DNA of 64,000 nt from Hyphomicrobiales bacterium (GTDB lineage Bacteria > Pseudomonadota > Alphaproteobacteria > Rhizobiales > Rhizobiaceae). The notes under the pieces are model-generated. The model was not told the origin of the DNA. It did not search any database and saw nothing but the letters and a program-made list of their open reading frames with translations. Within the stretch, counting starts at the first letter, position 1. Each line of letters begins with the position of its first letter. This document shows positions 1 to 7,916 of the stretch, piece after piece. The stretch spans positions 1 through 64,000 of the forward strand of contig UBTY01000043.1 of assembly GCA_900468535.1 (NCBI GenBank). Reading direction: 5' to 3'. The translations under genes and the position numbers were made by a program.

Positions 1-43
1 TCACGGGCACGCCGCCTGAGACGATCAGGCGGCGTGCCCGTGA
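1..43 (-). terminator. perfect 19-bp inverted repeat at gene end
   Basis: Positions 1-19 and 25-43 are perfect reverse complements around a 5-base loop (gacga). The stop codon of the small leftward gene (25-27) lies inside the arm. The strength and place suggest an intrinsic terminator for that gene; any U-run would lie left of the window edge and cannot be seen. Confidence 0.6.
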
Positions 44-282
44 CCGGCGGTGAGATAGCCGACGAGAGACGTATCCGCGCCATCCGCCAAAATCTGCGCC
101 TGAGCAACCGATGTGTTGTGGGATGCCATGAGAAGCAGGCAGAGCGAAACAGCGCGCGGAACTTCCAGTTCACCGGTCGCCCAACGGCGGCTGGTCAGCT
201 GGTCCACACCGAACAGCTTTTCCACGGTAGCAGCAGTCAGCCCGACCACTGCAATAGCGGCTCTGTATTCCGACGCTTTCAT
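25..282 (-). CDS. small helix-turn-helix-like hypothetical protein
   Basis: An 85-residue protein. The segment from about residue 10 to 50 (a helix with GLT, then LFGVDQLTSRRWATGELEVPRAV) looks like the short phage-type or XRE-like DNA-binding fold seen in many small rhizobial proteins, where the RRWxxG turn follows the recognition helix. No second domain follows. I chose the ATG at 282; an in-frame GTG at 312 would add ten residues. The gene ends inside a strong hairpin and its upstream region (313-408) is AT-rich with repeated GCGAC motifs, which would fit autoregulation. A DNA-binding role is inference from the motif only. Confidence 0.6.
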   Translation of the reverse strand: MKASEYRAAIAVVGLTAATVEKLFGVDQLTSRRWATGELEVPRAVSLCLLLMASHNTSVAQAQILADGADTSLVGYLTAGHGHAA

Positions 283-408
283 TTGGCTGTTCCCGGCGCG
301 TTTTTCGCGCACTAATCTTCGAAGTCGCTCACTTTAGTTTCGTATTATTTTCGCGACTTATTATATGCGACATTTTCTGTCTATAGAGCGACGTTTCACC
401 AGGGGAAG

Positions 409-669
409 TTAGTGGACCGACGGATCTGTGTCTTCGAGGAAGGTCCGGATGCCTTCGCGTTCGACAGTCGCGAGAAACTCGTCGAAGGCTTCGCGATCAG
501 TGGCGAAACCCTCTTCCCACTCGATCAGATCCTCGTCCTGCGTCACGACCTCGAGCTTCCAGTCGCCGTTGGTTCCGGCCGGACGGAAGATATCGACCAG
601 CACGGTGACATCATCATCGGTGAACTCGCCGGACAGTTCCGAATGTTCGAGCTTCTGCTTCTTAGCCAT
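409..669 (-). CDS. conserved hypothetical acidic protein
   Basis: An 86-residue, strongly acidic protein with no signal peptide or membrane segment. It begins MAKKQKLEHSEL and continues with a beta-rich stretch (VTVLVDIFRP, WKLEVVTQ) and an acidic helical tail ending near EDTDPSVH. I do not recognise a named family. An AAGGA ribosome site lies about 5 bases before the ATG at 669. It is the last leftward gene after tRNA-Phe. Function unknown. Confidence 0.65.
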   Translation of the reverse strand: MAKKQKLEHSELSGEFTDDDVTVLVDIFRPAGTNGDWKLEVVTQDEDLIEWEEGFATDREAFDEFLATVEREGIRTFLEDTDPSVH

Positions 670-836
670 GTCCTTGCCGCTCCGAATCCGCCGCCAGATG
701 AACCATCCCCAGCACCTACAGGCTTGTACCGGCCGGAGTCCAGAAGCGGCAACGGCAAATCATACGAAGCGCGCGAGAACCTACAATCAGAACGTCCGAG
801 GATGCGGAATATAATCAGGAGAATGGATTTTTGGAG

Positions 837-912
837 TGGTGCCCAGAGCCGGAATCGAACCAGCGACACGCGGATTTTCAATCCGCTGCTCTACCAACTG
901 AGCTATCTGGGC
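837..912 (-). tRNA. tRNA-Phe (GAA)
   Basis: A complete 76-base cloverleaf on the minus strand. The acceptor arms GCCCAGA (912-906) and TCTGGGC (847-841) pair fully, the T-arm reads GGTTCGATTCC, and the anticodon loop TTGAAAA gives GAA. Discriminator A is at 840 and the 3' CCA is encoded (839-837). It follows the yacG end of the housekeeping cluster and has its own promoter-like sequence upstream. Confidence 0.97.
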
Positions 913-983
913 TAACCGTCTTCAAGTGGTTCTTTCGAAAGAAGAAACCGTGGGGCCTTGGTGCGCCCCGGAAGCGAGCGGGG

Positions 984-1011
984 TTATAGCATCTTGTTCG
1001 GACATGGCAAG
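984..1011 (-). promoter_or_regulatory. predicted promoter of tRNA-Phe
   Basis: On the minus strand CTTGCC (1011-1006) and CTATAA (989-984) are separated by 16 bases, close to the rhizobial housekeeping consensus CTTGAC-N17-CTATAT. The tRNA-Phe 5' end lies about 70 bases downstream. It sits between yacG and the tRNA, giving the tRNA independent expression. Inference from motif. Confidence 0.5.
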
Positions 1012-1095
1012 CGGCAAATGATGGTTTTTTGACAAACTGTGGAATTTTCCAAATTCTCGAATGAAAATAATGGCTTCCGCCTGCCGAAAGTCAGC

Positions 1096-1305
1096 CTATT
1101 GGTCGTCCTGATGCTCCGCCTTCGCTTCGTCGTCGGCAACAGGAATCGCGTAGGAGCCACTCAGCCAGCGGGAAAGATCGACCTCGCGGCAACGGTTCGA
1201 GCAGAAAGGGTAGTCTTCGCGCGATGAGGGCTTGCCGCACTCCGGGCAAGGGCGAGCCTTGCGCAAGGGCGCGATCTTGGCGCTGGTGTTCTTTTCTTCA
1301 GACAT
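1096..1305 (-). CDS. yacG: DNA gyrase inhibitor YacG, zinc-binding
   Basis: A 69-residue protein with the YacG zinc site: Cys20, Cys23 (CPECGK), Cys35 and Cys39 (FCSNRC), followed by the family's DLSRWLSGSY segment. In Escherichia coli YacG binds GyrB and blocks gyrase from binding DNA. The C-terminal tail is acidic. The gene lies 31 bases after maf, on the same strand, in the order usual for rhizobia. Confidence 0.92.
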   Translation of the reverse strand: MSEEKNTSAKIAPLRKARPCPECGKPSSREDYPFCSNRCREVDLSRWLSGSYAIPVADDEAKAEHQDDQ

Positions 1306-1336
1306 GATGGCTCCTTGGGGTATTCACCCGTCGGGC

Positions 1337-1957
1337 TCAGCCCTCGGGCCACCGGCTATGGACATCGAAGCCCTCGCCGGTCAAAAGCAGGATGGTTTCG
1401 TAAAGCGGCAAACCAACGACATTGGTGTAGGAGCCGACCATCTTCTGCACGAACGTGCCGGCCAGCCCCTGGATACCATAAGCGCCGGCCTTGCCGCGCC
1501 ACTGGCCTGACGCCAGGTAGTTCTCGATCTCGAAACCGGACAGCCGCTTGAACCGCACCTTGGTCTCGACGATCTTCTGGCGGACCTTGCGATCCGGCGT
1601 GATCAGGCAGACGCCCGTGTAGACCCAATGGCTGCGTCCGGAGAGCAGATAGAGCGATGCGGACGCTTCGTCGGCGAATTCGGCCTTGCCGAGGATACGC
1701 CGCCCGACGGCAACAACGGTGTCGGCGGCCAGGATATAGCTGCCCTTCCAGGTCATGTCGCCCTTGATCGCCGCCAGCGCCGCTTCGGCCTTTTCGGTCG
1801 AAAGGCGGCGCGCAAGAGAACGCGGATGCTCGGACTTCTTCGGCGCCTCGTCGATATCCATCGGCATCAGACGCGATGGTTCGATGCCCGCCTGGTTCAG
1901 CAGATCGACCCGACGGGGCGAGCCGGAAGCCAAAATGAGCTTGTATTTGAGCGCCAT
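1337..1957 (-). CDS. maf: Maf family nucleoside triphosphate pyrophosphatase
   Basis: A 206-residue cytoplasmic Maf/Ham1-fold enzyme that hydrolyses noncanonical or modified nucleoside triphosphates (dTTP/UTP or m7GTP types) to monophosphate and pyrophosphate, acting in nucleotide-pool cleaning. The signature SGSPRR is at residues 11-16 and the catalytic Asp in AADTVV is about residue 79; the KAGAYGIQG motif is in the C-terminal third. Its size is normal for the family. It lies between infA (56 bases upstream) and yacG, all leftward. Which substrate class it uses cannot be told. Confidence 0.93.
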   Translation of the reverse strand: MALKYKLILASGSPRRVDLLNQAGIEPSRLMPMDIDEAPKKSEHPRSLARRLSTEKAEAALAAIKGDMTWKGSYILAADTVVAVGRRILGKAEFADEASASLYLLSGRSHWVYTGVCLITPDRKVRQKIVETKVRFKRLSGFEIENYLASGQWRGKAGAYGIQGLAGTFVQKMVGSYTNVVGLPLYETILLLTGEGFDVHSRWPEG

Positions 1958-2012
1958 GAAACCTCGACCACCGGGCGAATGAAGGCGAAAGCGCTGAGCT
2001 TTCGGTCTACGT

Positions 2013-2231
2013 TTACTTGAAACGGTAGGTGATGCGGCCCTTGGTGAGGTCGTACGGCGTCATTTCCACGAGTACCTTGTCGCCCGCCAGAACGCGGATG
2101 CGGTTCTTGCGCATGCGGCCTGCCGTGTGGGCGATGATCTCGTGCTCGTTTTCGAGCTTCACGCGGAACGTCGCATTCGGCAGAAGTTCGGTGACGATAC
2201 CCGGAAATTCGAGGACTTCTTCTTTAGGCAT
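2013..2231 (-). CDS. infA: translation initiation factor IF-1
   Basis: A 72-residue single S1/OB-fold protein. It has the IF-1 core GIVTELLPNATFRVKLEN, the HTAGRMRKNRIRVLAGDKV stretch and the end TKGRITYRFK. IF-1 binds the ribosomal A site during initiation with IF-2 and IF-3. Length and termini are canonical. It is followed leftward by maf, with 118 bases between it and the upstream phosphatase gene, room for its own promoter. Confidence 0.98.
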   Translation of the reverse strand: MPKEEVLEFPGIVTELLPNATFRVKLENEHEIIAHTAGRMRKNRIRVLAGDKVLVEMTPYDLTKGRITYRFK

Positions 2232-2349
2232 ATAAGGGTTTTCTTCCTACAGGTTGAATTGGCGGCGGTAGCCGCGCCAAAATTTGGGCGGAAACTACAC
2301 AATCAGCGGGGGTTTGTGAACCTCGTTGATTGGCTTTCCGTTATTTGTT

Positions 2350-2835
2350 TCACGCCGATTGCGCGGCAATACCATTTCTGTTGAGTAGCCGGCTCTCGAT
2401 GAGATCGCGCAGATGGTCGCGGACCTCCCGGTAGCTGTCCAGAATCTGCTCGCGCGTGCCTTGCGCAACGGTCGGGTCCATCGTCGGCCAGTAGACCACG
2501 TCGACCGCGTTCGACCGCGTCAGCTCCAGCGCCGCATGATGGGCCTGCGGCGACAGCGTGATGATGAGATCGAAGTAGTCATCCTCGAGTTCCTCCAGCG
2601 TATGAGGATGATGACGGCCGAGAGACAGACCGATTTCATCGAGCACTACGTCGACGAAGGGATCACGCTCGCCGGCGCGGACACCTGCCGAGCGTATATA
2701 GGTATTTCTAGGCAGAAGATGACGCGCCAATGCTTCGGCCATCGGCGAGCGGATCGCATTCATGCCGCACATGAAGAGAACCGCGCCCGGTATTATCCCC
2801 TCGCGTCTTTCAGCTTGCGGTTCCATCGCCGTCAT
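2350..2835 (-). CDS. low molecular weight phosphatase family protein
   Basis: A 161-residue protein of the low-molecular-weight tyrosine phosphatase / arsenate reductase fold. The CX5R P-loop is CGMNAIRS (Cys23 to Arg29), right after an FM strand, and a candidate general acid Asp120 is in the late TMDP motif. The P-loop differs from the usual CxGNxCRS: the glycine at loop position 3 is Met and the second Cys is Ile, so a redox-active Cys pair is absent. The gene overlaps the end of the UPF0262 gene by 4 bases (ATGA), indicating translational coupling with it and hisD. Substrate unknown. Confidence 0.85.
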   Translation of the reverse strand: MTAMEPQAERREGIIPGAVLFMCGMNAIRSPMAEALARHLLPRNTYIRSAGVRAGERDPFVDVVLDEIGLSLGRHHPHTLEELEDDYFDLIITLSPQAHHAALELTRSNAVDVVYWPTMDPTVAQGTREQILDSYREVRDHLRDLIESRLLNRNGIAAQSA

Positions 2836-3305
2836 CCGCGCCAGTAAAGCACGCAGACCAGCGTGAAGAGCCGCCGGGCAGTATCGAAATCCACGTCGAT
2901 CTTGCCGTTCAGCCGATCCTTCAGCGTCTGCGAACCCTCGTTGTGAATGCCGCGCCGGCCCATGTCGATCGCTTCGATGCGGCTCGGCGACGCCGAGCGG
3001 ATCGCTTCGTAATAGCTTTCGCAGATCATGAAGTAGTCCTTCACGATCCGGCGGAATGGCGTCAGCGACAGAATATGCGTCGCGACCGCCTCGCCGCCCT
3101 CGGTCGTTATGGAGAAGACAAGCTTGGCATTCGCCAGCGAGATGTTGAGACGGTAGGGACCGCCGGCGTGGCCCAGCGGCGTGAAACTGTTTTCCTCGAT
3201 GAGGTCGAAGATGGCGACGGCACGCTCATGCTCGACATCGGGCGTCGATCGGCCGATGGTGTCGTCAAGAACGACGTCGCAAAGCCGGTAATCGCCCGCC
3301 GCCAT
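2832..3305 (-). CDS. UPF0262 family protein
   Basis: A 157-residue cytoplasmic protein of the alphaproteobacterial UPF0262 family. Recognisable parts are the N-terminal RLCDVVLDDTIGRSTPDVEHER, the LSLTPFRRIVKDYFMICESYYEAI helix and the RIEAIDMGRRGIHNEG segment. No catalytic motif is known for the family. It begins 3 bases after the hisD stop and overlaps the phosphatase start by 4 bases, so the three are likely translated as one unit. The function is not established. Confidence 0.92.
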   Translation of the reverse strand: MAAGDYRLCDVVLDDTIGRSTPDVEHERAVAIFDLIEENSFTPLGHAGGPYRLNISLANAKLVFSITTEGGEAVATHILSLTPFRRIVKDYFMICESYYEAIRSASPSRIEAIDMGRRGIHNEGSQTLKDRLNGKIDVDFDTARRLFTLVCVLYWRG

Positions 3306-3308
3306 CCC

Positions 3309-4607
3309 TTACCTTTCCAGATTGAGACGGATCGCGACCGACCGCGCATGCGCGTCCAAGCCCTCGGAGACGGCAAGCGCGATCGCGGCCGGTCCGAGCG
3401 TGCGAAGCTGCTCGGGACCGAGGCGCAGGATCGAGGTGCGCTTGACGAAATCGAGAACGGAAAGGCCGGACGAGAAGCGAGCCGAGCGCGCCGTCGGCAG
3501 CACATGGTTCGAGCCGCCGACATAATCGCCGATCACCTCCGGCGTATGCGCGCCGACGAAGATCGCGCCGGCATTGCGAACGCTATCGAGAAGCGCGTCC
3601 GGATCGGCAACAGCCAATTCCAGATGCTCCGGCGCGATGCGATTGGCGAGCGGGATGGCATCCTTGAAGTTGCTGACGAGAATGACAGCGCCGAAATCAC
3701 GCCAACTTGCCGCCGCCGTCTCCGCGCGGTTGAGCGTCTTCAGCTGCCGTTCGACGGCGGCTTCGACCAACCGGCCGAACTCGGCATCGTCAGTCATCAG
3801 GATGGATTGCGCGCCGGCATCATGTTCCGCCTGCGCGAGCAGGTCGGCAGCTATCCAGTCCGGATTGTTGTCCTTATCGGCAATGACCAGGACCTCTGAC
3901 GGCCCGGCGATCATGTCGATGCCGACGGTACCGAAGACATGGCGCTTTGCAGCCGCAACATAGGCGTTGCCGGGGCCGGTGATCTTGGCGACCGGGGCGA
4001 TGGTCTCGGTGCCATAGGCAAGGGCAGCGATCGCCTGAGCACCGCCGATGCGATAAATCTCGGTGACGCCCGCAAGCTTTGCCGCTGCCAGCACCGCCGG
4101 ATTGACCGCGCCACCCGTTGCCGGAACGGCGATGACGATGCGATCGACGCCTGCGACCTTGGCCGGCACGGCATTCATCAGGACCGAACTCGGGTAGCTT
4201 GCAGTGCCGCCTGGGACATAGAGACCGACAGCCTCGATCGCTGTCCAGCGGGAGCCAAGGCCGACACCCATGTCGTCCTCGTAGATATCATCCTTCGGCA
4301 GCTGCCGGCGATGGTGCGATTCAATGCGCACGGCGGCAACCTTGAGGGCGCCGAGAACTTCGGCAGGCACGGCCTCGACAGCAGCGTCGATCTCCGCTTG
4401 GCTGACGCGCATCGGCGTCGTTGCGAAATCGATGCCGTCGAACTTCTTCGAGTATTCAGCAAGGGCGGCGTCGCCACGCAGGCGGACATCGTCGATGATG
4501 GCGCGCACGACCGTATTCACGTCTTCCGAGACTTCCCGCTTCGTCGTCAGGAAGGCGGCAAACTGCCGCTCGAAGCCTTCGGATTGCTGATCAAGCCAGA
4601 GTGCCAA
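3309..4607 (-). CDS. hisD: histidinol dehydrogenase
   Basis: A 432-residue enzyme for the last two steps of histidine synthesis: NAD-dependent, zinc-dependent oxidation of L-histidinol to L-histidine. Visible are the glycine-rich IGGAQAIAALAYGT (about 187-200), AGPSEVLVIAD (234-244), the zinc ligands Gln259 and His262 in QAEHD, the catalytic Glu327-His328 pair in APEHLELA, and GSNHVLPT. The start appears to be TTG at 4607 with AAGGA about 10 bases before it; no better ATG fits the family start. The UPF0262 and phosphatase genes follow tightly. Confidence 0.98.
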   Translation of the reverse strand: MALWLDQQSEGFERQFAAFLTTKREVSEDVNTVVRAIIDDVRLRGDAALAEYSKKFDGIDFATTPMRVSQAEIDAAVEAVPAEVLGALKVAAVRIESHHRRQLPKDDIYEDDMGVGLGSRWTAIEAVGLYVPGGTASYPSSVLMNAVPAKVAGVDRIVIAVPATGGAVNPAVLAAAKLAGVTEIYRIGGAQAIAALAYGTETIAPVAKITGPGNAYVAAAKRHVFGTVGIDMIAGPSEVLVIADKDNNPDWIAADLLAQAEHDAGAQSILMTDDAEFGRLVEAAVERQLKTLNRAETAAASWRDFGAVILVSNFKDAIPLANRIAPEHLELAVADPDALLDSVRNAGAIFVGAHTPEVIGDYVGGSNHVLPTARSARFSSGLSVLDFVKRTSILRLGPEQLRTLGPAAIALAVSEGLDAHARSVAIRLNLER

Positions 4608-4643
4608 CGCCGATATTCCTTTTCGTATGCCGATCGATGCAGA

Positions 4644-5081
4644 TTACGCGCCTGGATGGCGCGGCTTGGAGCCGGTTTCCCATGCTCCGCCGATATCCGC
4701 AAGCTGAACTTCAATGCATTCGACGTCGAGAGCAATCGTTGCCGTGCCGGCAAGAGCCAGTTCGATCGTGCCATCAGGCCCATCGCCCTTCTGCTCGAAC
4801 CTGATGGCGAGCAGCGACAGGACTTCGTCACGGTTCTTCTGGTCGATGCCGACGGAGCGAACGGCGATGACGCGCTTGAAGGCGAGAGCGGCGCGACGGC
4901 GCTCGAAACCCTTCCGCTTCTTTCCGGCTTCTTCCCAGACGAACCGATTGGCGGCGATCGAGAACTGCTCGTCGCGTGGCGACCAGGCGATGTCTGCAAC
5001 CTTGAAAACGCTGTCCTGCATGTGCGCAGAAACGACGGCCAAATCTTCGCTATCGAGCGCCACAAGCTTCAGGTCGGTCAT
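4644..5081 (-). CDS. DUF2948 family protein
   Basis: A 145-residue cytoplasmic protein beginning MTDLKLVALDSEDLAVVSAHMQD, typical of the alphaproteobacterial DUF2948 family, with the WSPRDEQFSIAANRFVWE stretch in the first third. It has no signal peptide or membrane helix. It lies 36 bases upstream of hisD and downstream of murA, all leftward, which is the usual neighbourhood. No biochemical role is known. Confidence 0.88.
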   Translation of the reverse strand: MTDLKLVALDSEDLAVVSAHMQDSVFKVADIAWSPRDEQFSIAANRFVWEEAGKKRKGFERRRAALAFKRVIAVRSVGIDQKNRDEVLSLLAIRFEQKGDGPDGTIELALAGTATIALDVECIEVQLADIGGAWETGSKPRHPGA

Positions 5082-5199
5082 TCAGGCTGCATCCCTTGTC
5101 GCATGGGCATCGCCAGGATTGGCGATGCCGTCAGACAAGGGACATAAGGCGCGCAAACGCAATGCGCAACCAAGATCAAAGGCGAAGGAAGACCTTCGC

Positions 5200-6492
5200 C
5201 TACTCGCTGACGCGTTCGACGATCGCGCCGCAGCGGGTGAGCTTCTCTTCGAGACGCTCGAAGCCGCGATCGAGATGATAGACGCGCGACACCATCGTCT
5301 CGCCTTCGGCAGCAAGGCCGGCGATGACGAGCGAGACCGAGGCGCGCAGATCGGTAGCCATGACAGGCGCGCCCTTCAGACGGGACACGCCTTCGATCTT
5401 GGCCGTCTGGCCAGAGAGCGAAATCTTCGCGCCGAGGCGGGCCAGTTCCTGAACGTGCATGAAGCGGTTTTCGAAGATGGTCTCGGTGATGTGCGACACA
5501 CCCGTCGAGCGGGTCATCAGCGCCATGAACTGTGCCTGCAGGTCAGTCGGGAAGCCCGGGAACGGATCGGTGACGACATCGACCGGCTTGATACCAGCGC
5601 CGTTGCGACGGATGCGCATGCCGTTATTGGTCGCGGAAACCTCCGCGCCGGCGCGGCGCAGCGTTTCCAGTGCGGTGTCGAGCAAAGCTATGTCGGTGTT
5701 CTCGAGAACGACGTCGCCACCGGTCATGGCAACGGCCATTGCGTAAGTGCCGGTCTCGATGCGGTCGGGCAGGACGCGGTGGCGCGCACCCGAGAGCGAG
5801 GTAACGCCTTCGATCGTGATCGTGCTTGTGCCTGCGCCGGAAATCTTGGCACCCATGGCAATCAGGCAGTTGGCGAGATCAACGACTTCAGGCTCGCGGG
5901 CAGCATTACCGATGACAGTGGTGCCGCGGGCAAGCGTTGCCGCCATCATCATTACGTGGGTGGCGCCGACGGACACCTTCGGGAAGGTGTACTTCGCGCC
6001 GATCAAGCCGCCCTTGGGAGCGGTTGCATTGACGTAGCCACCGTCGATCTCGAGGTTAGCGCCGAGCGCCGTCAAACCTTCGAGGAACAGATCGACCGGA
6101 CGCGTGCCGATGGCGCAACCGCCAGGCAGCGAGACGCGGCACTGGCCTTCACGCGCCAAGAGCGGACCGATGACCCAGAAGGAAGCGCGCATCTTCGAGA
6201 CCAGCTCATAGGGAGCGGTGGTATCGACGATGGTACGGCAGGTGAAGTGGATGGTGCGGGAGTAGCTATCTTCCTGGCGTTCGCGGCGGCCGTTGACCGA
6301 CACGTCGACACCGTGATTGCCGAGGATACGCAGCAACTGCTCGACGTCGGCCAGATGCGGCACGTTTTCGAGCGTCAGGGTATCGCTGGTCAGCAGCGAC
6401 GCAATCATCAACGGCAGGGCGGCATTCTTGGCGCCGGAAATCGGAATGATGCCGTTAAGCTCATTACCGCCGACAATTCTGATACGATCCAT
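5200..6492 (-). CDS. murA: UDP-N-acetylglucosamine 1-carboxyvinyltransferase
   Basis: A 430-residue EPSP-synthase-fold enzyme. It moves enolpyruvate from PEP to UDP-GlcNAc, the first committed step of peptidoglycan synthesis, in the cytoplasm. The substrate-binding Lys22-Asn23 is in the SGAKNAALPLM motif, and the catalytic cysteine is Cys126 in PGGCAIGTRPVD, so the enzyme should be sensitive to fosfomycin. Length matches the family. A short basic hypothetical gene lies 103 bases upstream on the same strand, DUF2948 downstream. Confidence 0.98.
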   Translation of the reverse strand: MDRIRIVGGNELNGIIPISGAKNAALPLMIASLLTSDTLTLENVPHLADVEQLLRILGNHGVDVSVNGRRERQEDSYSRTIHFTCRTIVDTTAPYELVSKMRASFWVIGPLLAREGQCRVSLPGGCAIGTRPVDLFLEGLTALGANLEIDGGYVNATAPKGGLIGAKYTFPKVSVGATHVMMMAATLARGTTVIGNAAREPEVVDLANCLIAMGAKISGAGTSTITIEGVTSLSGARHRVLPDRIETGTYAMAVAMTGGDVVLENTDIALLDTALETLRRAGAEVSATNNGMRIRRNGAGIKPVDVVTDPFPGFPTDLQAQFMALMTRSTGVSHITETIFENRFMHVQELARLGAKISLSGQTAKIEGVSRLKGAPVMATDLRASVSLVIAGLAAEGETMVSRVYHLDRGFERLEEKLTRCGAIVERVSE

Positions 6493-6595
6493 GTGCGCTT
6501 ACGGGCGATGCCCGCCTTTCCGAAAGGCTGTCTTTAAAAGGATGCGGGTGTTTAGACGAAATTAGCGGGGGCTTCAATTCGCCGTGAACCGAACA

Positions 6596-6790
6596 TTACG
6601 ATTCGTCCATTTTTGCGGCAGGAAGCCCATTCGTCTCATCGGCCTGCCCTGATCGGCGGGCGCGGGTCTGCTGTTTTCTGCGGGAGAGGTTTTCCCGAAG
6701 TTTTTCGGCAGCCCTTTCGCGGCGCAGTTTCGCCTGGCGTTCGATCTCCGCTTTGCGGCTGTGCTGGCTGTTTTCAGTATCTTCGCTCAT
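6596..6790 (-). CDS. small, highly charged hypothetical protein
   Basis: A 64-residue protein dominated by Arg, Lys, Glu and Gln, predicted to be one long charged helix (KAEIERQAKLRRERAAEKL...). It has no Cys, no signal peptide and no membrane span. It lies upstream of murA on the same strand. I do not recognise a family; its charge pattern resembles other short helical proteins next to murA in rhizobia, but that is an impression, not a match. Coding status is moderately supported by its frame and position. Confidence 0.55.
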   Translation of the reverse strand: MSEDTENSQHSRKAEIERQAKLRRERAAEKLRENLSRRKQQTRARRSGQADETNGLPAAKMDES

Positions 6791-6938
6791 GCCGGAGACT
6801 TAACCGAATTCGCGCGGATCCAAAAGTGGATACGTTATTCTGCACGAGAATGGAAATTGAAGCTTGCGCTCATGCAAAAGCTGTGGCAATAGCCGCCCCG
6901 TTCACGCAATGCAGCCGCTTCGGTTGCGCGTCGCACCT

Positions 6939-7013
6939 GCTGCCGTAGCTCAGTGGTAGAGCACACCCTTGGTAAGGGTGAGGTCGGTGGTTCAATCCCA
7001 CTCGGCAGCACCA
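6939..7013 (+). tRNA. tRNA-Thr (GGT)
   Basis: A complete 75-base cloverleaf. The acceptor arms GCTGCCG (6939-6945) and CGGCAGC (7003-7009) pair fully; the D-arm starts TAGCTCAGTGG; the anticodon loop TTGGTAA gives GGT; the T-arm reads GGTTCAATCCC. Discriminator A7010 is followed by an encoded CCA (7011-7013). A short T-rich stretch (ttttcttt) follows at once. Confidence 0.97.
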
Positions 7014-7240
7014 GTTTTCTTTCTAAAAAAATCGACGCGATAACAGCCCTCCGGGCTGCCGTTCGCTCCGTCGCGCGCGCAGATTTCGCCTAGAAGGCCC
7101 GCCCACGTTGGCATCTCTCCATCTCCTAAAATGACCGTTTCATGAACGAGACCATCAGCTTAGGTTCATGGCCGTCCGTCTAGTCTGGAAACAATCACGC
7201 AACTGATGCGTTGAACCAGGGCTACATAACGGAGGTCCAA

Positions 7241-7501
7241 ATGAGAAAGCTAATTACCGCAGCCGTCATCGCTATCGGCTCGCTCGCAGCGACAGCGGCA
7301 CCATCCTTTGCCGACAGCTTCAGCGTTACCGTCGGCCAGCCCGGCTATCATCATCGCCCGTACTATGGTCATTCGGACAGATACTATCATTCGCGCGACT
7401 GGTACCGCCATCGCCCGGTTCGTTACGATTGCCGGACCAAGACCGTCCGCTATCACGAGCATGGACGCGTCGTGACCAGAACCACGCGCGTCTGCGACTG
7501 A
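7241..7501 (+). CDS. small secreted His/Tyr/Arg-rich protein
   Basis: An 86-residue protein with a clear Sec signal peptide (MRKLITAAVIAIGSLAATAAPSFA, cleaved near residue 24). The mature part is rich in His, Tyr and Arg and has two cysteines, in DCRTKTV and at the end in TRVCD, which could form one disulfide in the periplasm. I chose the ATG at 7241 because GGAGGT stands 5 bases before it; an upstream in-frame TTG has no such site. The family is common in rhizobia but has no known role. The His-rich part suggests metal binding, which is speculation. Confidence 0.75.
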   Translation: MRKLITAAVIAIGSLAATAAPSFADSFSVTVGQPGYHHRPYYGHSDRYYHSRDWYRHRPVRYDCRTKTVRYHEHGRVVTRTTRVCD

Positions 7502-7506
7502 TCTCG

Positions 7507-7539
7507 AGGGCCTCTCCCGAATTGATAGGGGGAGGCCTG
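7507..7539 (+). terminator. hairpin after small secreted protein gene
   Basis: GGCCTCTCCC (7509-7518) pairs with GGGGAGGCC-containing bases at 7528-7537 (one G-T wobble) around a 9-base loop, 7 bases after the stop codon. The following tract has few Ts, so it may be a weak intrinsic terminator. Confidence 0.4.
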
Positions 7540-7673
7540 ATTCCCACAATCCACAGCGAACATTTCCCATTTGCGGGTTTTTGAATTGTCGCTAAAATAC
7601 CCCTGCGCACTTGTTCGCAGGAGGAGCGAGCGCGCCGCGCATCTCAGGCGTGAACAAATGGAGGAGTTCGCCG

Positions 7674-7916
7674 ATGGCAAACGAAAAATGGAACGACCCG
7701 ATCCGCGTGGGCTTCGAGACCGTCGGTGCACATACCGTGTCCGGGCCGTTCGATGCATTGAAGTGCCTGTCGGAATTTTGGCCAAGCGTGCGCGGCCTGA
7801 GGTATCTGAAGGCTCGCAGCACATGCCGTGCCGCACTTGATGGCCGCAAAACTCTAGAGGAAGCGCGGGCGGAATTCGTTGCCGCGGCTGAGGAAGCAAA
7901 GCTCTCGCTTCATTAG
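7674..7916 (+). CDS. DUF982 domain-containing protein
   Basis: An 80-residue protein matching the pattern of DUF982, a family expanded in rhizobia: an early W-x-D/P-I-R-V strand, GPFDALKCLSEFWP, then RGLRYLKARSTCRAAL and a helical end EEARAEFVAAAEEA. The start ATG at 7674 has GGAG about 10 bases ahead; longer in-frame starts lack a site. The function of DUF982 is not known. The gene is alone, followed by 327 bases without a gene. Confidence 0.82.
   Translation: MANEKWNDPIRVGFETVGAHTVSGPFDALKCLSEFWPSVRGLRYLKARSTCRAALDGRKTLEEARAEFVAAAEEAKLSLH

Noticed and set aside
4714..6537. 607-codon open frame on the plus strand
   Set aside because: It lies antisense to murA and DUF2948, which have full family motifs, and its residue mix (many Arg, Asp, Gly, His) is that of GC-rich antisense frames.
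7044..7058. CAGCCC/GGGCTG hairpin after tRNA-Thr as a terminator
   Set aside because: Six base pairs, no following T-run, and located 30 bases after the tRNA end, so evidence is too weak.
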